Notes under the pieces: model-generated
Seen by the model: only the letters and a program-made list of their open reading frames with translations
What the model was told of the DNA's origin: nothing
The model's database searches: none
Translations under genes and position numbers: made by a program
In this document: in pieces, positions 51,774 through 59,733 of the stretch
Position numbering within the stretch: position 1 is the stretch's first letter
How the letters are laid out: each line of letters opens with the position of its first letter
Source: CAYRTV01 sp964505785
Lineage (GTDB): Bacteria; Acidobacteriota; Aminicenantia; Aminicenantales; Aminicenantaceae
DNA: 64,000 nt
NCBI GenBank assembly: GCA_964505785.1
Contig: CAZDJZ010000001.1
Coordinates: forward strand, 310,001-374,000
Direction: 5' to 3'

Positions 51774-54007
51774 TGAAAAAAACTGTAATCATATCGTTGA
51801 TGCTGATATTTATTGTGGGCTGCTCCTCGTTTAACCGCAGTTATAAATTGGCGACCGATGCCGCCGTGAATAAGGATTGGGAAAAGGCCATTGAGTATTA
51901 CGAACATGCGATTCTTCAGGACCCGGATAATACCGTTTACCGGCTGGCTTTATTCAGGGCAAAAACGGCGGCCAGGAATAAACATCTCAGCCGGGCCCGC
52001 CGAATGGCAGCACAGTCACGAAAGGAAGAGGCCCTGGAGGAATATCAAAAAGCCCTTTCTTATGATCCGGAAAATGCTTTGCTGATGAAAGAAATCAAGC
52101 AGTTTCACCAAGAGCCAAAAGAAGCTTTGACTCAAGAAGAGGATATATATGAGTCCCCGCTTAAGCTTAACGTCGGGCAGGAAGAAATTGTGCTGAAATT
52201 CACACGTGAAGTCAGCCTTCGTTCCATTTTTTTGGCATTGGGGAAATATGCAGGGGTCAATATTATTTTTGATTCCCAGTTTCGGGATGAGCCCTTTTCG
52301 GTTGATTTTTCCGGGATGAGTTTTTTACAGGCTCTTCATACCCTATGTGTGGCCACACAGAATTTTTACCGGATACTTGATGAAAAAACCGCCATGATCA
52401 TTCCCGACAGTCCTCAAAACCGGAGCCGTTACGAAATAACAGCGATGAAAACCTATTATCTCTCGCATATCGATTCCCAGGAGCTGCAAGCACGTTTAAC
52501 TCAGCTTTTACGGACGCCTTCAACAGTTCCGCAATTGACCGTGGATAAGGTGTTGAACTCCGTTACCGTTAAAGGGACGCCTGAGACACTGCGGCAGGCC
52601 GATGACCTGATCCGCTCCTGGGATAAGCCCCGGGGAGAAGTCCTGCTCGATTTGGAGATCATGGAAGTATCCCGGAGAAAGATGAAGCAAATCGGGTTGG
52701 ATTTTGATTCTTATTTCATTGGAGGCCGATACGGGGCCGCAGCCGCCGGGGATGACGGGGATGAAGGTGGCGAAGGCGGAAGTTCCGATACAAGCACCGG
52801 CGGTGATTCCGGATGGATTGATTTCAATAAGATCAACTTGGGTCAAACCGGGAATTATCAATTAAGCCTTCCGGTCGGATTTCTTCGTTTTCTGGAATCT
52901 GATGCTGATACCAAGATTATCGCACAGCCCCGGCTTCGTGGAATCGAAGGCGAAAAGATGGAATATTTGGTAGGGGATGAAGTTCCTATTCCACAAACAA
53001 CCTTTTCCCCGATTGCAGCCGGCGGAGTCAGCACTCAGCCGATCACCTCATTTCAGTATAAACCCGTGGGGATTGAAATGTATATAACGCCCAGAATTCA
53101 TTTTGACGGTGAGGTAACGCTGGAAATGGAATTGAAGATCAAGGCCCTCGGCGGATCAGGATACGGGGACCTGCCTATTATCACAACAAGGGAAGTGAAG
53201 AATATCATCCGGCTGAAGGAAGGGGAAACAAATCTTTTGGGCGGACTGTTGAAAGATGAAGAGCGGAAAACCTTGAAAGGCATCGCGGGAATTAAGCATA
53301 TCCCGCTGCTGGGGAGCCTTTTTTCCAATACGGATTCGGAAGTGCAGCAGACGGATGTGGTCATGACCGTCACGCCTTACATTTTACAGGGGAAATCCTT
53401 GGAAGAATCCGACTTGCGCCCCATTTGGATGAATATGGAAAGTGCAGCCGGCGGTTCTAAGGGGGGAGGCGGCCGTCCTGATAGCCCCGAAATGATTTAT
53501 CCGGGAAGAGAATTTGAAAGGCCGCCCGGCCGGAGGGATGATCCGAGTCTGCCGCCGGGAATGGAACAAGAGGAGGAGATGGAAACCGGCCCGGATGAAC
53601 TGGTCTTAAGCCCGCCTTCGTATCAGGGGCCGGCAAACCGGAACCTGAGGATGTATGTGAATTTCCGGAGCGGTGAGGATATCCAAAATTTTTCCATGAC
53701 TTTGGCCTACGACCCGCAGCTCCTGGAATTGGAAAATGTGCAGAGAGGAGATATTGTCCAGCAGCTAGGAGAGAATCCTTCTATAATGGAGAATATTGAT
53801 AATGCCGCCGGCGTCTTCAACTTCGGATTCTCCAGCTCTCAGATGAATGCCGGAGTCAGTGGCTCAGGACGGCTGGTAACATTTGTTTTTAAGCCTTTGG
53901 CAGCCGGAGAAACCACTGTCTCAATTCTTAATTCCAGCGCGACCAGTGCTTCAGGAAGCAGCATCACTTTTACCACAAACAACAGCCAGATCATTATACG
54001 CGAGTAG
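51773..54007 (+). CDS. pilQ: TPR-secretin-cohesin lipoprotein (PilQ/GspD)
   Basis: A 744-residue outer-membrane channel subunit. A lipobox (IVGC, Cys17) starts the mature protein. TPR-like helices (about 25-120) precede an STN/N0 domain (ILKFTREVSLRSIFLALGKY, about 135-200). Then come an N-domain (about 215-290) and the secretin core with VPIPQTTFSPIA, TLEMELKIKALGG, EGETNLLGGLLKDEE and IPLLGSLFSN. After a Pro/Gly linker (about 555-615) the last ~125 residues form a cohesin-like beta domain (NFSMTLAYDPQLLELENVQR). TPR plus cohesin fused to a secretin is uncommon and may self-attach a pilotin or cargo-recruiting function. Confidence 0.92.
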   Translation: MKKTVIISLMLIFIVGCSSFNRSYKLATDAAVNKDWEKAIEYYEHAILQDPDNTVYRLALFRAKTAARNKHLSRARRMAAQSRKEEALEEYQKALSYDPENALLMKEIKQFHQEPKEALTQEEDIYESPLKLNVGQEEIVLKFTREVSLRSIFLALGKYAGVNIIFDSQFRDEPFSVDFSGMSFLQALHTLCVATQNFYRILDEKTAMIIPDSPQNRSRYEITAMKTYYLSHIDSQELQARLTQLLRTPSTVPQLTVDKVLNSVTVKGTPETLRQADDLIRSWDKPRGEVLLDLEIMEVSRRKMKQIGLDFDSYFIGGRYGAAAAGDDGDEGGEGGSSDTSTGGDSGWIDFNKINLGQTGNYQLSLPVGFLRFLESDADTKIIAQPRLRGIEGEKMEYLVGDEVPIPQTTFSPIAAGGVSTQPITSFQYKPVGIEMYITPRIHFDGEVTLEMELKIKALGGSGYGDLPIITTREVKNIIRLKEGETNLLGGLLKDEERKTLKGIAGIKHIPLLGSLFSNTDSEVQQTDVVMTVTPYILQGKSLEESDLRPIWMNMESAAGGSKGGGGRPDSPEMIYPGREFERPPGRRDDPSLPPGMEQEEEMETGPDELVLSPPSYQGPANRNLRMYVNFRSGEDIQNFSMTLAYDPQLLELENVQRGDIVQQLGENPSIMENIDNAAGVFNFGFSSSQMNAGVSGSGRLVTFVFKPLAAGETTVSILNSSATSASGSSITFTTNNSQIIIRE

Positions 54008-54027
54008 TCTGCGCTATTCCTTAGAAA

Positions 54028-54075
54028 AAGACTCGTCAGGGTCTTCCTGAGCGAAGCGGAGGATCTCATTCTGCC
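54028..54075. repeat. Degenerate dispersed intergenic repeat copy
   Basis: Contains GTCAGGGTCTTCCTGAGCG, then AAGCGGAGGATCTC, which matches the TCCTGAGCGAAGCGAAGGATC type of intergenic repeat I recall from many bacterial genomes. It lies between pilQ and the convergent dipeptidase gene. Confidence 0.45.
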
Positions 54076-54199
54076 TCGCTTGATCAAATGTCAGCGTCTT
54101 CATATAAAAACCGTTTCCCCATGGCAATGGATAAGGGCCGTATCCCGCCGCTGCGCGTCTGTCTCCAGCGAGGACATCCGGCAGTGCGATATGGGTTCA

Positions 54200-54220
54200 G
54201 ATTTGAGTTTTGAGATTATT
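54200..54220 (+). repeat. Heptad repeat at the dipeptidase stop codon
   Basis: Three 7-bp units in phase: GATTTGA, GTTTTGA, GATTATT. The last one contains the stop codon of the minus-strand dipeptidase gene (54218-54216). Confidence 0.65.
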
Positions 54221-55943
54221 TTTTCTGCAGCTCCTCATTCGATTTCAAGTTATTATATTCTATTAAAAGTTTAAGCCACCAATCCGGATATTCCAGGGCT
54301 TTGCGCCTGCGGTTTTCGCTGTCATATATCCAGAGATGATTGTATTTGACCAGCAGGTTATTTCCCAGTTCCCACCAGGCATCAATAACCCGTTCGGCAT
54401 TGCCGACACAGTAATCGGTTAAAAAACGGGATGCTTTTTCCGGGTCCTGCTGGTAAAGATTCTTGGCCAATTCATCTACTTGCGGCGTGCGCTCAATAGC
54501 GGATTGCTCCCATTTTACCTGGGCCGCCCGCACATCCTTGATGGCGTGGGAATATACGACCTGTGTGTGAAAATCAACATAATCAAAGGCCCAGCGTGCG
54601 GAATCGCGGTTGAACTTCCAGTGATCGCCGATTTCAAATGAGTGGGGAATTTCTGTTATTCCGGAATACAGCGGCATAAAACAAGAAGTATCCTGGGCGC
54701 CGAATGCCAGCCAGACTAAGCCGCCGACCGGGTTGGGAAGCCAGTCGCGGGCTTGGGTGACGGTGACATATTCGGCCCGGTTGACACCGATAATACGGGC
54801 CGTATTGTATCTCTTTCCATCCAGTTCAAAACCGTAAGGAAGCCGGTTGGGATTGGCAAAGGGTCCGCCCTGCACTCCGGAGGCCGGGTCAAAGGGAGTC
54901 CCTTCGAATTGGTCCCGGGTTATTGTCATCACATCATGCACGGACAGTTTCTTGTCGGGTTTGATAGAAAAAGGAAACTCCATATTCGATTGCGCGGGGC
55001 TGAATTTCCGGGATGGTGCAACCAGGTCATAAAAACGCCACATTCTCGCTCGGGAACCCTGGCTTTCGGCGGCGCTGGTCTCACTGGGAGAATAGGCTTT
55101 TTTCCAGTTGAACGTTTCCCCGCTGTCCGGATCATAGAAGCCCTGGTCCTTCGCAAACGAAAGGACATTGGGTGAAGCCATAAATTGATCCGGGTTGTCC
55201 AGGTTGATTTCACCTATCCGGGATTCATTGGGGCATACGCTTACATGATCGTCGGGAACCCGCTGTGCGCACCAGACGGCTCCGGGTTTCCCGCTTTCCG
55301 GTGTCCATAACGGGCCCACCGGCATGATTTCAAAGATCCAGACTTCATTGGGATCGGAAACCGCCAGCATTTCGCCTGAATCGGTATGTCCATAGCCGTG
55401 GGCTTCGGCCAGTTTTCCCATGATTTTGATCGCCTCCCGGGCGGTGGAAGCCCGCTCCATGGCGATTAGAGTCAGCATGGTGATGTCGAATTTGGCGGAA
55501 GGGGTGGGATTTTCCATTTTATCCCGGCAGCCGATGGTGGATTCTCCGAATGCCACTTGCTGGTCGTTCATATAACCGAACATTCCATGGATATAAGCAT
55601 GCGTGTGAGGGACCTCGGGGATTTCCAGTCCGGTGAAATCATTTTTATAGATCTCCCATTTCAAACCCTGACTGGGAGGCCAGGTGTGGAACTGGTTGAT
55701 ATGATAAATTTTGCGTTTGGCTCCGGGCTCATGGTCGGCGGCCGGAACAAGGCGGAAGGTCCAGTCGCATACCCCGCAATCGCAGGTATGAGTGGTCATA
55801 ACCGAGCCGTCCGCTGAAGCGTTCTTGCCTACGATAACCACGGTGCATTTATCCATATCCGGATAACGGACCGTTTCCGCTGCTGTCATCCCGGCGGTTA
55901 AAGCCAGGACGATGCATAATGCCAATGAGATTTTACGTATCAA
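54216..55943 (-). CDS. Secreted C69-family dipeptidase
   Basis: A 575-residue Ntn-hydrolase. After a signal peptide (IRKISLALCIVLALTAGMTA) comes a short pro-segment and the nucleophile Cys in CTVVIVGKNASADGSV, which should become the mature N-terminus after self-cleavage. The family blocks GESTIGCRDKMENP, LMLIAMERASTAREAI-like helix and DPNEVWIFEIMPVG are present. It would cleave dipeptides in the periplasm or outside. I start at the TTG at 55943, seven bases after AAGGAGG; an ATG at 55979 would place the ribosome-binding site inside the gene. The stop lies in a heptad repeat. Confidence 0.88.
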   Translation of the reverse strand: MIRKISLALCIVLALTAGMTAAETVRYPDMDKCTVVIVGKNASADGSVMTTHTCDCGVCDWTFRLVPAADHEPGAKRKIYHINQFHTWPPSQGLKWEIYKNDFTGLEIPEVPHTHAYIHGMFGYMNDQQVAFGESTIGCRDKMENPTPSAKFDITMLTLIAMERASTAREAIKIMGKLAEAHGYGHTDSGEMLAVSDPNEVWIFEIMPVGPLWTPESGKPGAVWCAQRVPDDHVSVCPNESRIGEINLDNPDQFMASPNVLSFAKDQGFYDPDSGETFNWKKAYSPSETSAAESQGSRARMWRFYDLVAPSRKFSPAQSNMEFPFSIKPDKKLSVHDVMTITRDQFEGTPFDPASGVQGGPFANPNRLPYGFELDGKRYNTARIIGVNRAEYVTVTQARDWLPNPVGGLVWLAFGAQDTSCFMPLYSGITEIPHSFEIGDHWKFNRDSARWAFDYVDFHTQVVYSHAIKDVRAAQVKWEQSAIERTPQVDELAKNLYQQDPEKASRFLTDYCVGNAERVIDAWWELGNNLLVKYNHLWIYDSENRRRKALEYPDWWLKLLIEYNNLKSNEELQKK

Positions 55944-56050
55944 TGTATTCCTCCTTTTTGGTTTAAAAAGAGCCTCCATCCTGTTCCGCAGGCCCGTCAG
56001 ATAAATTTATACATGGGTCAGATATATGTGTCAATGAAAAGGTCTGTCCA

Positions 56051-57412
56051 TTATTCTCTTTTGACTTCAATTTTCATAACCGTGGCGGTCTTATCCGTGA
56101 CGCGGAAGTCGTGGGCGGCCGGCAAGCCTGTAACCCAGATGATTCTTTGTCCGGATAAAAAAACCGGAAACCGGTCCCGCTCGTCAGGAGGAACATCGCG
56201 GGTTCGAAAGATTTCTTTGAGCTTTTTCCGCCCAGGAGCGCCCAGCGGGCGGTAGCGGTCTCCGGGATATCGGTTTCTGACCTGCAGCGGCAGCACAATT
56301 TTATCTGCATCCAGGCAGACCTGGGTCCGGTCATTGAAATCCAGCTGTTCATCTCCGGGATTCGGGATTGTGTTCAGATGAAAGGTCCATTCAGCCTCCG
56401 GCACGTGCAGGGGAGACTCTCCGTTCCAAATCACATTATAGGGAGCGTGATCTTTCTCCGCGGCCCGGGTGATATAGCCCCGGATGTTTTTTAAAATCAA
56501 GTTTTTTTCCAAGGGAAATGATTGATCCTTCTTCAGCTCCAGGCAGCGTTCGATGTCTTTAAATGTCAGTCCGGCGGTATCGCCTCGCATCCGGCGCAGA
56601 AATTCGCGGACTACCCGGCGGCGGAGGGCCTGAGGCATGCGGTCCAGTCCGTCTTTTTTTAAGGCCGGCCGGCCTAGAAATTGGGTTTCGGCGGCTGCAT
56701 AGGAGGTTTGAGCAATGTCCCGGATGAAATCGTCCTCCTCGCGGATAATATCCGCATGCTTTCCCAATCTTTCCGGAATATTGGAGTGAATTTGTTCCAT
56801 CAAAAAGGGAAGAATACGGTGCCGGATCCGGCTGCGGAGAAAACGGGGATCAACATTGGTCTCATCCACCCGGTATTCCAGATTCCTTGTTTTTAAATAA
56901 ACCAGGATGTCTTCCCGCCCGATTTCAATCAGAGGACGGATGATCTTGCCCCTGTGCGGCCGGATACCGCCCATTCCGCCCGGCCCGGTTCCCCGGAAAA
57001 GATGCATCAATACGGTTTCCGCCTGATCATTCAAGGTATGCCCGAGAGCGATACGCTTAGAGTGGGTGCCGGCTGCTGTTGCCTCCAAAAAAGCATACCT
57101 GCGGATTCGGCCGGCTTCTTCCAAATTCAATTTATTGTTTTTGGCATAGTCCCGAATATCTTCACGCCTTGATTCAAAAGGAAGTGAAAACCGGCGGGCC
57201 AAATTCCGGGTGAACTCTTCGTCCACATCCGCATTTGCCCGTAGCTTATGGTTGAAGTGTGCCACGGTTAATTTCAGGCCCCAATCCAAGTCGATAAGCA
57301 ATTGCAGAAGTGCGACCGAATCCGGGCCCCCGGAGCAAGCTGCCACAATTTTCTCTCCCCGGTTTAAAAGCCGGTGCCGGCGGATGGTCTGTTTAAACTG
57401 AGGAAGAAGCAT
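56051..57412 (-). CDS. tilS: tRNA(Ile)-lysidine synthetase
   Basis: TilS changes C34 of the CAU-anticodon tRNA-Ile to lysidine so that it reads AUA. The 453-residue protein has the PP-loop SGGPDS (residues 27-32), HFNHKLRANADVDEEF, GHTLNDQAETVLMHLFRGTG and a C-terminal TilS domain with PGDRYRPLGAPGRKKLKEIF. I start at ATG 57412; a longer frame exists but is not family-like, and an extended -10 lies nine bases upstream. A tRNA with CAT anticodon lies 160 bases away. Confidence 0.94.
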   Translation of the reverse strand: MLLPQFKQTIRRHRLLNRGEKIVAACSGGPDSVALLQLLIDLDWGLKLTVAHFNHKLRANADVDEEFTRNLARRFSLPFESRREDIRDYAKNNKLNLEEAGRIRRYAFLEATAAGTHSKRIALGHTLNDQAETVLMHLFRGTGPGGMGGIRPHRGKIIRPLIEIGREDILVYLKTRNLEYRVDETNVDPRFLRSRIRHRILPFLMEQIHSNIPERLGKHADIIREEDDFIRDIAQTSYAAAETQFLGRPALKKDGLDRMPQALRRRVVREFLRRMRGDTAGLTFKDIERCLELKKDQSFPLEKNLILKNIRGYITRAAEKDHAPYNVIWNGESPLHVPEAEWTFHLNTIPNPGDEQLDFNDRTQVCLDADKIVLPLQVRNRYPGDRYRPLGAPGRKKLKEIFRTRDVPPDERDRFPVFLSGQRIIWVTGLPAAHDFRVTDKTATVMKIEVKRE

Positions 57413-57421
57413 AGTATTTGA

Positions 57422-57430
57422 ATTATAGCA
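57422..57430 (-). promoter_or_regulatory. Extended -10 of tilS, near-leaderless
   Basis: TGCTATAAT on the minus strand (57430-57422) is an extended perfect -10. The tilS ATG follows nine bases later, so the leader is about 0-3 bases. No ribosome-binding site is present. A heptad array lies immediately upstream. Confidence 0.55.
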
Positions 57431-57458
57431 GATTTGGGAAAAGGGTGAATAGAAAACA

Positions 57459-57486
57459 GTAAAAAGCAAAAAGGGAAAAGTGAAAA
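57459..57486 (+). repeat. Phased heptad array, GNNAAAA x4
   Basis: Four 7-bp units in phase: GTAAAAA, GCAAAAA, GGGAAAA, GTGAAAA. It lies just upstream of the tilS promoter. Confidence 0.75.
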
Positions 57487-57570
57487 GTTATTTTAAACGG
57501 GAATGACATCGGGCACCGAATCAAAGCAACCCTAATAATGCGAACGAAGCGGGCTGAAAGAGACAAATAA

Positions 57571-57644
57571 TGGCGGTGGAGGGATTCGAACCCCCGACGC
57601 TACGGATATGAGCCGTATGCTCTAACCAACTGAGCTACACCGCC
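57571..57644 (-). tRNA. tRNA with CAT anticodon (Met or lysidine-type Ile)
   Basis: A complete 74-nt cloverleaf on the minus strand. The acceptor stem GGCGGTG/CACCGCC, D-arm AGCTCAG..GAGC, anticodon stem TACGG/CCGTA with loop CTCATAT, and T-arm with GTTCGAATC all pair. Discriminator base A. The CCA end is not encoded. Anticodon CAT means elongator Met, initiator Met or Ile2. The first pair is G-C, so it is not a typical initiator. Closeness to tilS hints at Ile2, but E. coli TilS identity pairs C4-G69 and C5-G68 are G-C reversed here; elongator Met is as likely. Confidence 0.93.
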
Positions 57645-57734
57645 GAAACGATTTTTTTCAGAGGTCAAGTATAGTCAGATTGAGCATTAAAGTCAATGAT
57701 ATTGCGTTCGCGAAACGCAAAACGCCTAAAACCG

Positions 57735-57748
57735 GTGAATGGTGAATG
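57735..57748 (+). repeat. GTGAATG direct repeat and shared motif
   Basis: Two perfect GTGAATG heptads. Just upstream, GCAAAACGCCTAAAAC (about 57718-57733) closely matches GCAAAATGCCTAAAAC before the M1 peptidase gene at about 38707. Confidence 0.6.
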
Positions 57749-57757
57749 GAAAGGGGA

Positions 57758-57815
57758 AGTCTTTGCGGCCGCTCGCAATAACGAGAGCCCGCTGCTCTCA
57801 GGATAACAGCTGCAC
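57758..57815. repeat. Degenerate dispersed intergenic repeat copy
   Basis: Contains CTTTGCGGCCGCTCGCAATA and ACGAG, similar to the inverted form of GTCATTGCGAG-type intergenic repeats known from several phyla. Lies in the spacer between the tRNA and the asparagine synthetase gene. Confidence 0.4.
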
Positions 57816-57841
57816 TGTCATTTTCGAACTAATAATCCAGG

Positions 57842-59731
57842 TCAGGATAAATACTGCCGTTTCCAAATAGAAAACACCAGCAGGGCCCACAGCTGATGGC
57901 TGTTGTTTCTGGACCCATCGAGATGGGTGCGGATCAGATTGTCCACTTCGGCGGGCCGGAAAAAGCCGCCCTGCCGAATCTTTTCCGAATGTAATTCATC
58001 CAGCATCAGCTCCTTTAAATCCTGCCGAAGCCAGTGCTTGATGGGAATACTGAAACCTTCTTTTTTCCGGTAAATATTTTCCCGGGGTAAAAGGCGCTCC
58101 ATCGTTTTTTTTAGAAACCATTTTGTTGTCAAGCCTTTCACCTTGTACTTTCCGGGAAGCCGAAACATGAATTCAACCACTTTGTGATCGAGAAGCGGGA
58201 CCCGGGTTTCCAGGGATGCCGCCATGCTCATCCGGTCGACTTTAACCAGAATGTCATCGGGCATGTAGGTATTCAGGTCCAAGTACAGCTCCCCATTTTG
58301 AGGATCGAAGTCCATTGCTTTTTGAAAATGCGCGGAAAAAGGCGGGATTCGATATAAGGGGCCGGCTCCATTCAGGGCTTCGCAAAAATCCGGTGTATAG
58401 AGGCGTTCCTTTGATTCTGGTGAGAGGAATGTCATCCAGCGGAAATGGCGCAGCCGGGGATCGAGCTCCAAGCCCTGGCCGTAGCGTTGAAGTTTATTCC
58501 AGGCCCCTTTTTTTTTGGGGGACGGAGGCATAAGCCGGCTGATAAACGGAAGCATTTTATTGACGGGAAACAGCCAGGGCGAACGGGCCAGTTTTTGGGC
58601 CTGGTAATGCTCATAGCCCCCGCAGACTTCATCTCCGCCGTCTCCGGAAAGAATCACCTTGACATGCTCACGGGCCATTCGGGATACCAGATAGGTGGGA
58701 AACACGGAAAAATCACCGAGCGGTTCATCAAGATGACGGATAAGTTTTTCGGTCAGGCTCAGCGCATCAGGGCGAATAATGAATTCTTCATGCCCTGTGT
58801 CAAATCTGCGGGCTATCCGGCGGGCATGATCCAGCTCATTGTAAGTGCTGTCCTCGAATCCTATAGAAAATGTCTTGAGAGGCGAAGCGCCCGCTTCCCG
58901 CATCAAGCCTACAATTGCGGAGGAATCGATGCCTCCGCTCAGAAAGGCACCCAGGGGGACATCACTAAGCAGCCTCATTCTCACCGATTCTTTTAATAAT
59001 TCATAAAATTCATCCTGAAGAGAGTCAAGCGAAGCCTGAGAGCCCGTATGTTGGGGAGAGATCTCCCAATACCTGTGAATATCCATCTTTCCCCGGCTAT
59101 ACTCAAGAAAACATCCTCCCGGGAGTTTTTGGATGTTTGCAAAAATTGAATAAGGGGCGGGAATATATTCCAGCGTAAGGAAAAAATCCAGGGCCCGGGG
59201 GTTGATTTGCCGGGATATCCCCGGGTAGGCCAAGATGGTCTTAATTTCGGAGCCGAATACTAATGATTGATCCGGCAGCCGGGTATAATAGAGCGGTTTA
59301 ATTCCCAATCGGTCACGGAATATAAAAAGGCTTTTGGCCTGTTTATCCCAGATGGCGGCTGCGAACATGCCCCGCAGTTTTTTAACCATGTCCGGCCCCC
59401 ATTCTTCATAAGCGTGAAGGATGGTTTCCGTGTCGGTCCGGGTTTTAAACCGGTGTCCCCGGCCGGCCAGTTCGCGTTTTAATTCAGGGAAATTGTATAC
59501 TTCTCCATTATAGGCGATCCAGATGGTTTCCGTTTCATTGGAAATAGGCTGATGTCCGGTCTCCAGATCGATAATACTCAGCCGTCTTGCTCCTAAAGCT
59601 GCTCCAGGCCCGTTAAAGAGGCCCTGGTCATCCGGGCCCCGGTGAATGATGGTCCGGCACATGGCATCCAGGCATTCGAAGCCGGTTTCCGCCCTGGGAT
59701 CGGGAAAGGCGAACCCGCAGATACCGCACAT
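57842..59731 (-). CDS. asnB: Glutamine-hydrolysing asparagine synthetase
   Basis: A 629-residue enzyme that amidates aspartate, or in polysaccharide loci a sugar or peptide acid, using glutamine. Cys2 after the start Met (MCGICGFAF) is the glutaminase nucleophile. The glutaminase domain has RRLSIIDLETGHQPI and YNGEVYNF; the synthetase domain has SGGIDSSAIVGL, the PP-loop, and GDGGDEVCGGYEHY. The ATG at 59731 lies two bases after the preceding GT39 stop; a longer frame would remove the nucleophile from position 2. Coupling to a glycosyltransferase suggests a role in glycan modification. Confidence 0.92.
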   Translation of the reverse strand: MCGICGFAFPDPRAETGFECLDAMCRTIIHRGPDDQGLFNGPGAALGARRLSIIDLETGHQPISNETETIWIAYNGEVYNFPELKRELAGRGHRFKTRTDTETILHAYEEWGPDMVKKLRGMFAAAIWDKQAKSLFIFRDRLGIKPLYYTRLPDQSLVFGSEIKTILAYPGISRQINPRALDFFLTLEYIPAPYSIFANIQKLPGGCFLEYSRGKMDIHRYWEISPQHTGSQASLDSLQDEFYELLKESVRMRLLSDVPLGAFLSGGIDSSAIVGLMREAGASPLKTFSIGFEDSTYNELDHARRIARRFDTGHEEFIIRPDALSLTEKLIRHLDEPLGDFSVFPTYLVSRMAREHVKVILSGDGGDEVCGGYEHYQAQKLARSPWLFPVNKMLPFISRLMPPSPKKKGAWNKLQRYGQGLELDPRLRHFRWMTFLSPESKERLYTPDFCEALNGAGPLYRIPPFSAHFQKAMDFDPQNGELYLDLNTYMPDDILVKVDRMSMAASLETRVPLLDHKVVEFMFRLPGKYKVKGLTTKWFLKKTMERLLPRENIYRKKEGFSIPIKHWLRQDLKELMLDELHSEKIRQGGFFRPAEVDNLIRTHLDGSRNNSHQLWALLVFSIWKRQYLS

Positions 59732-59733
59732 GG

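Noticed and set aside
57571..57644. Integration site (attB) at the tRNA
   Set aside because: No integrase, phage gene or repeated tRNA 3' end is visible nearby.
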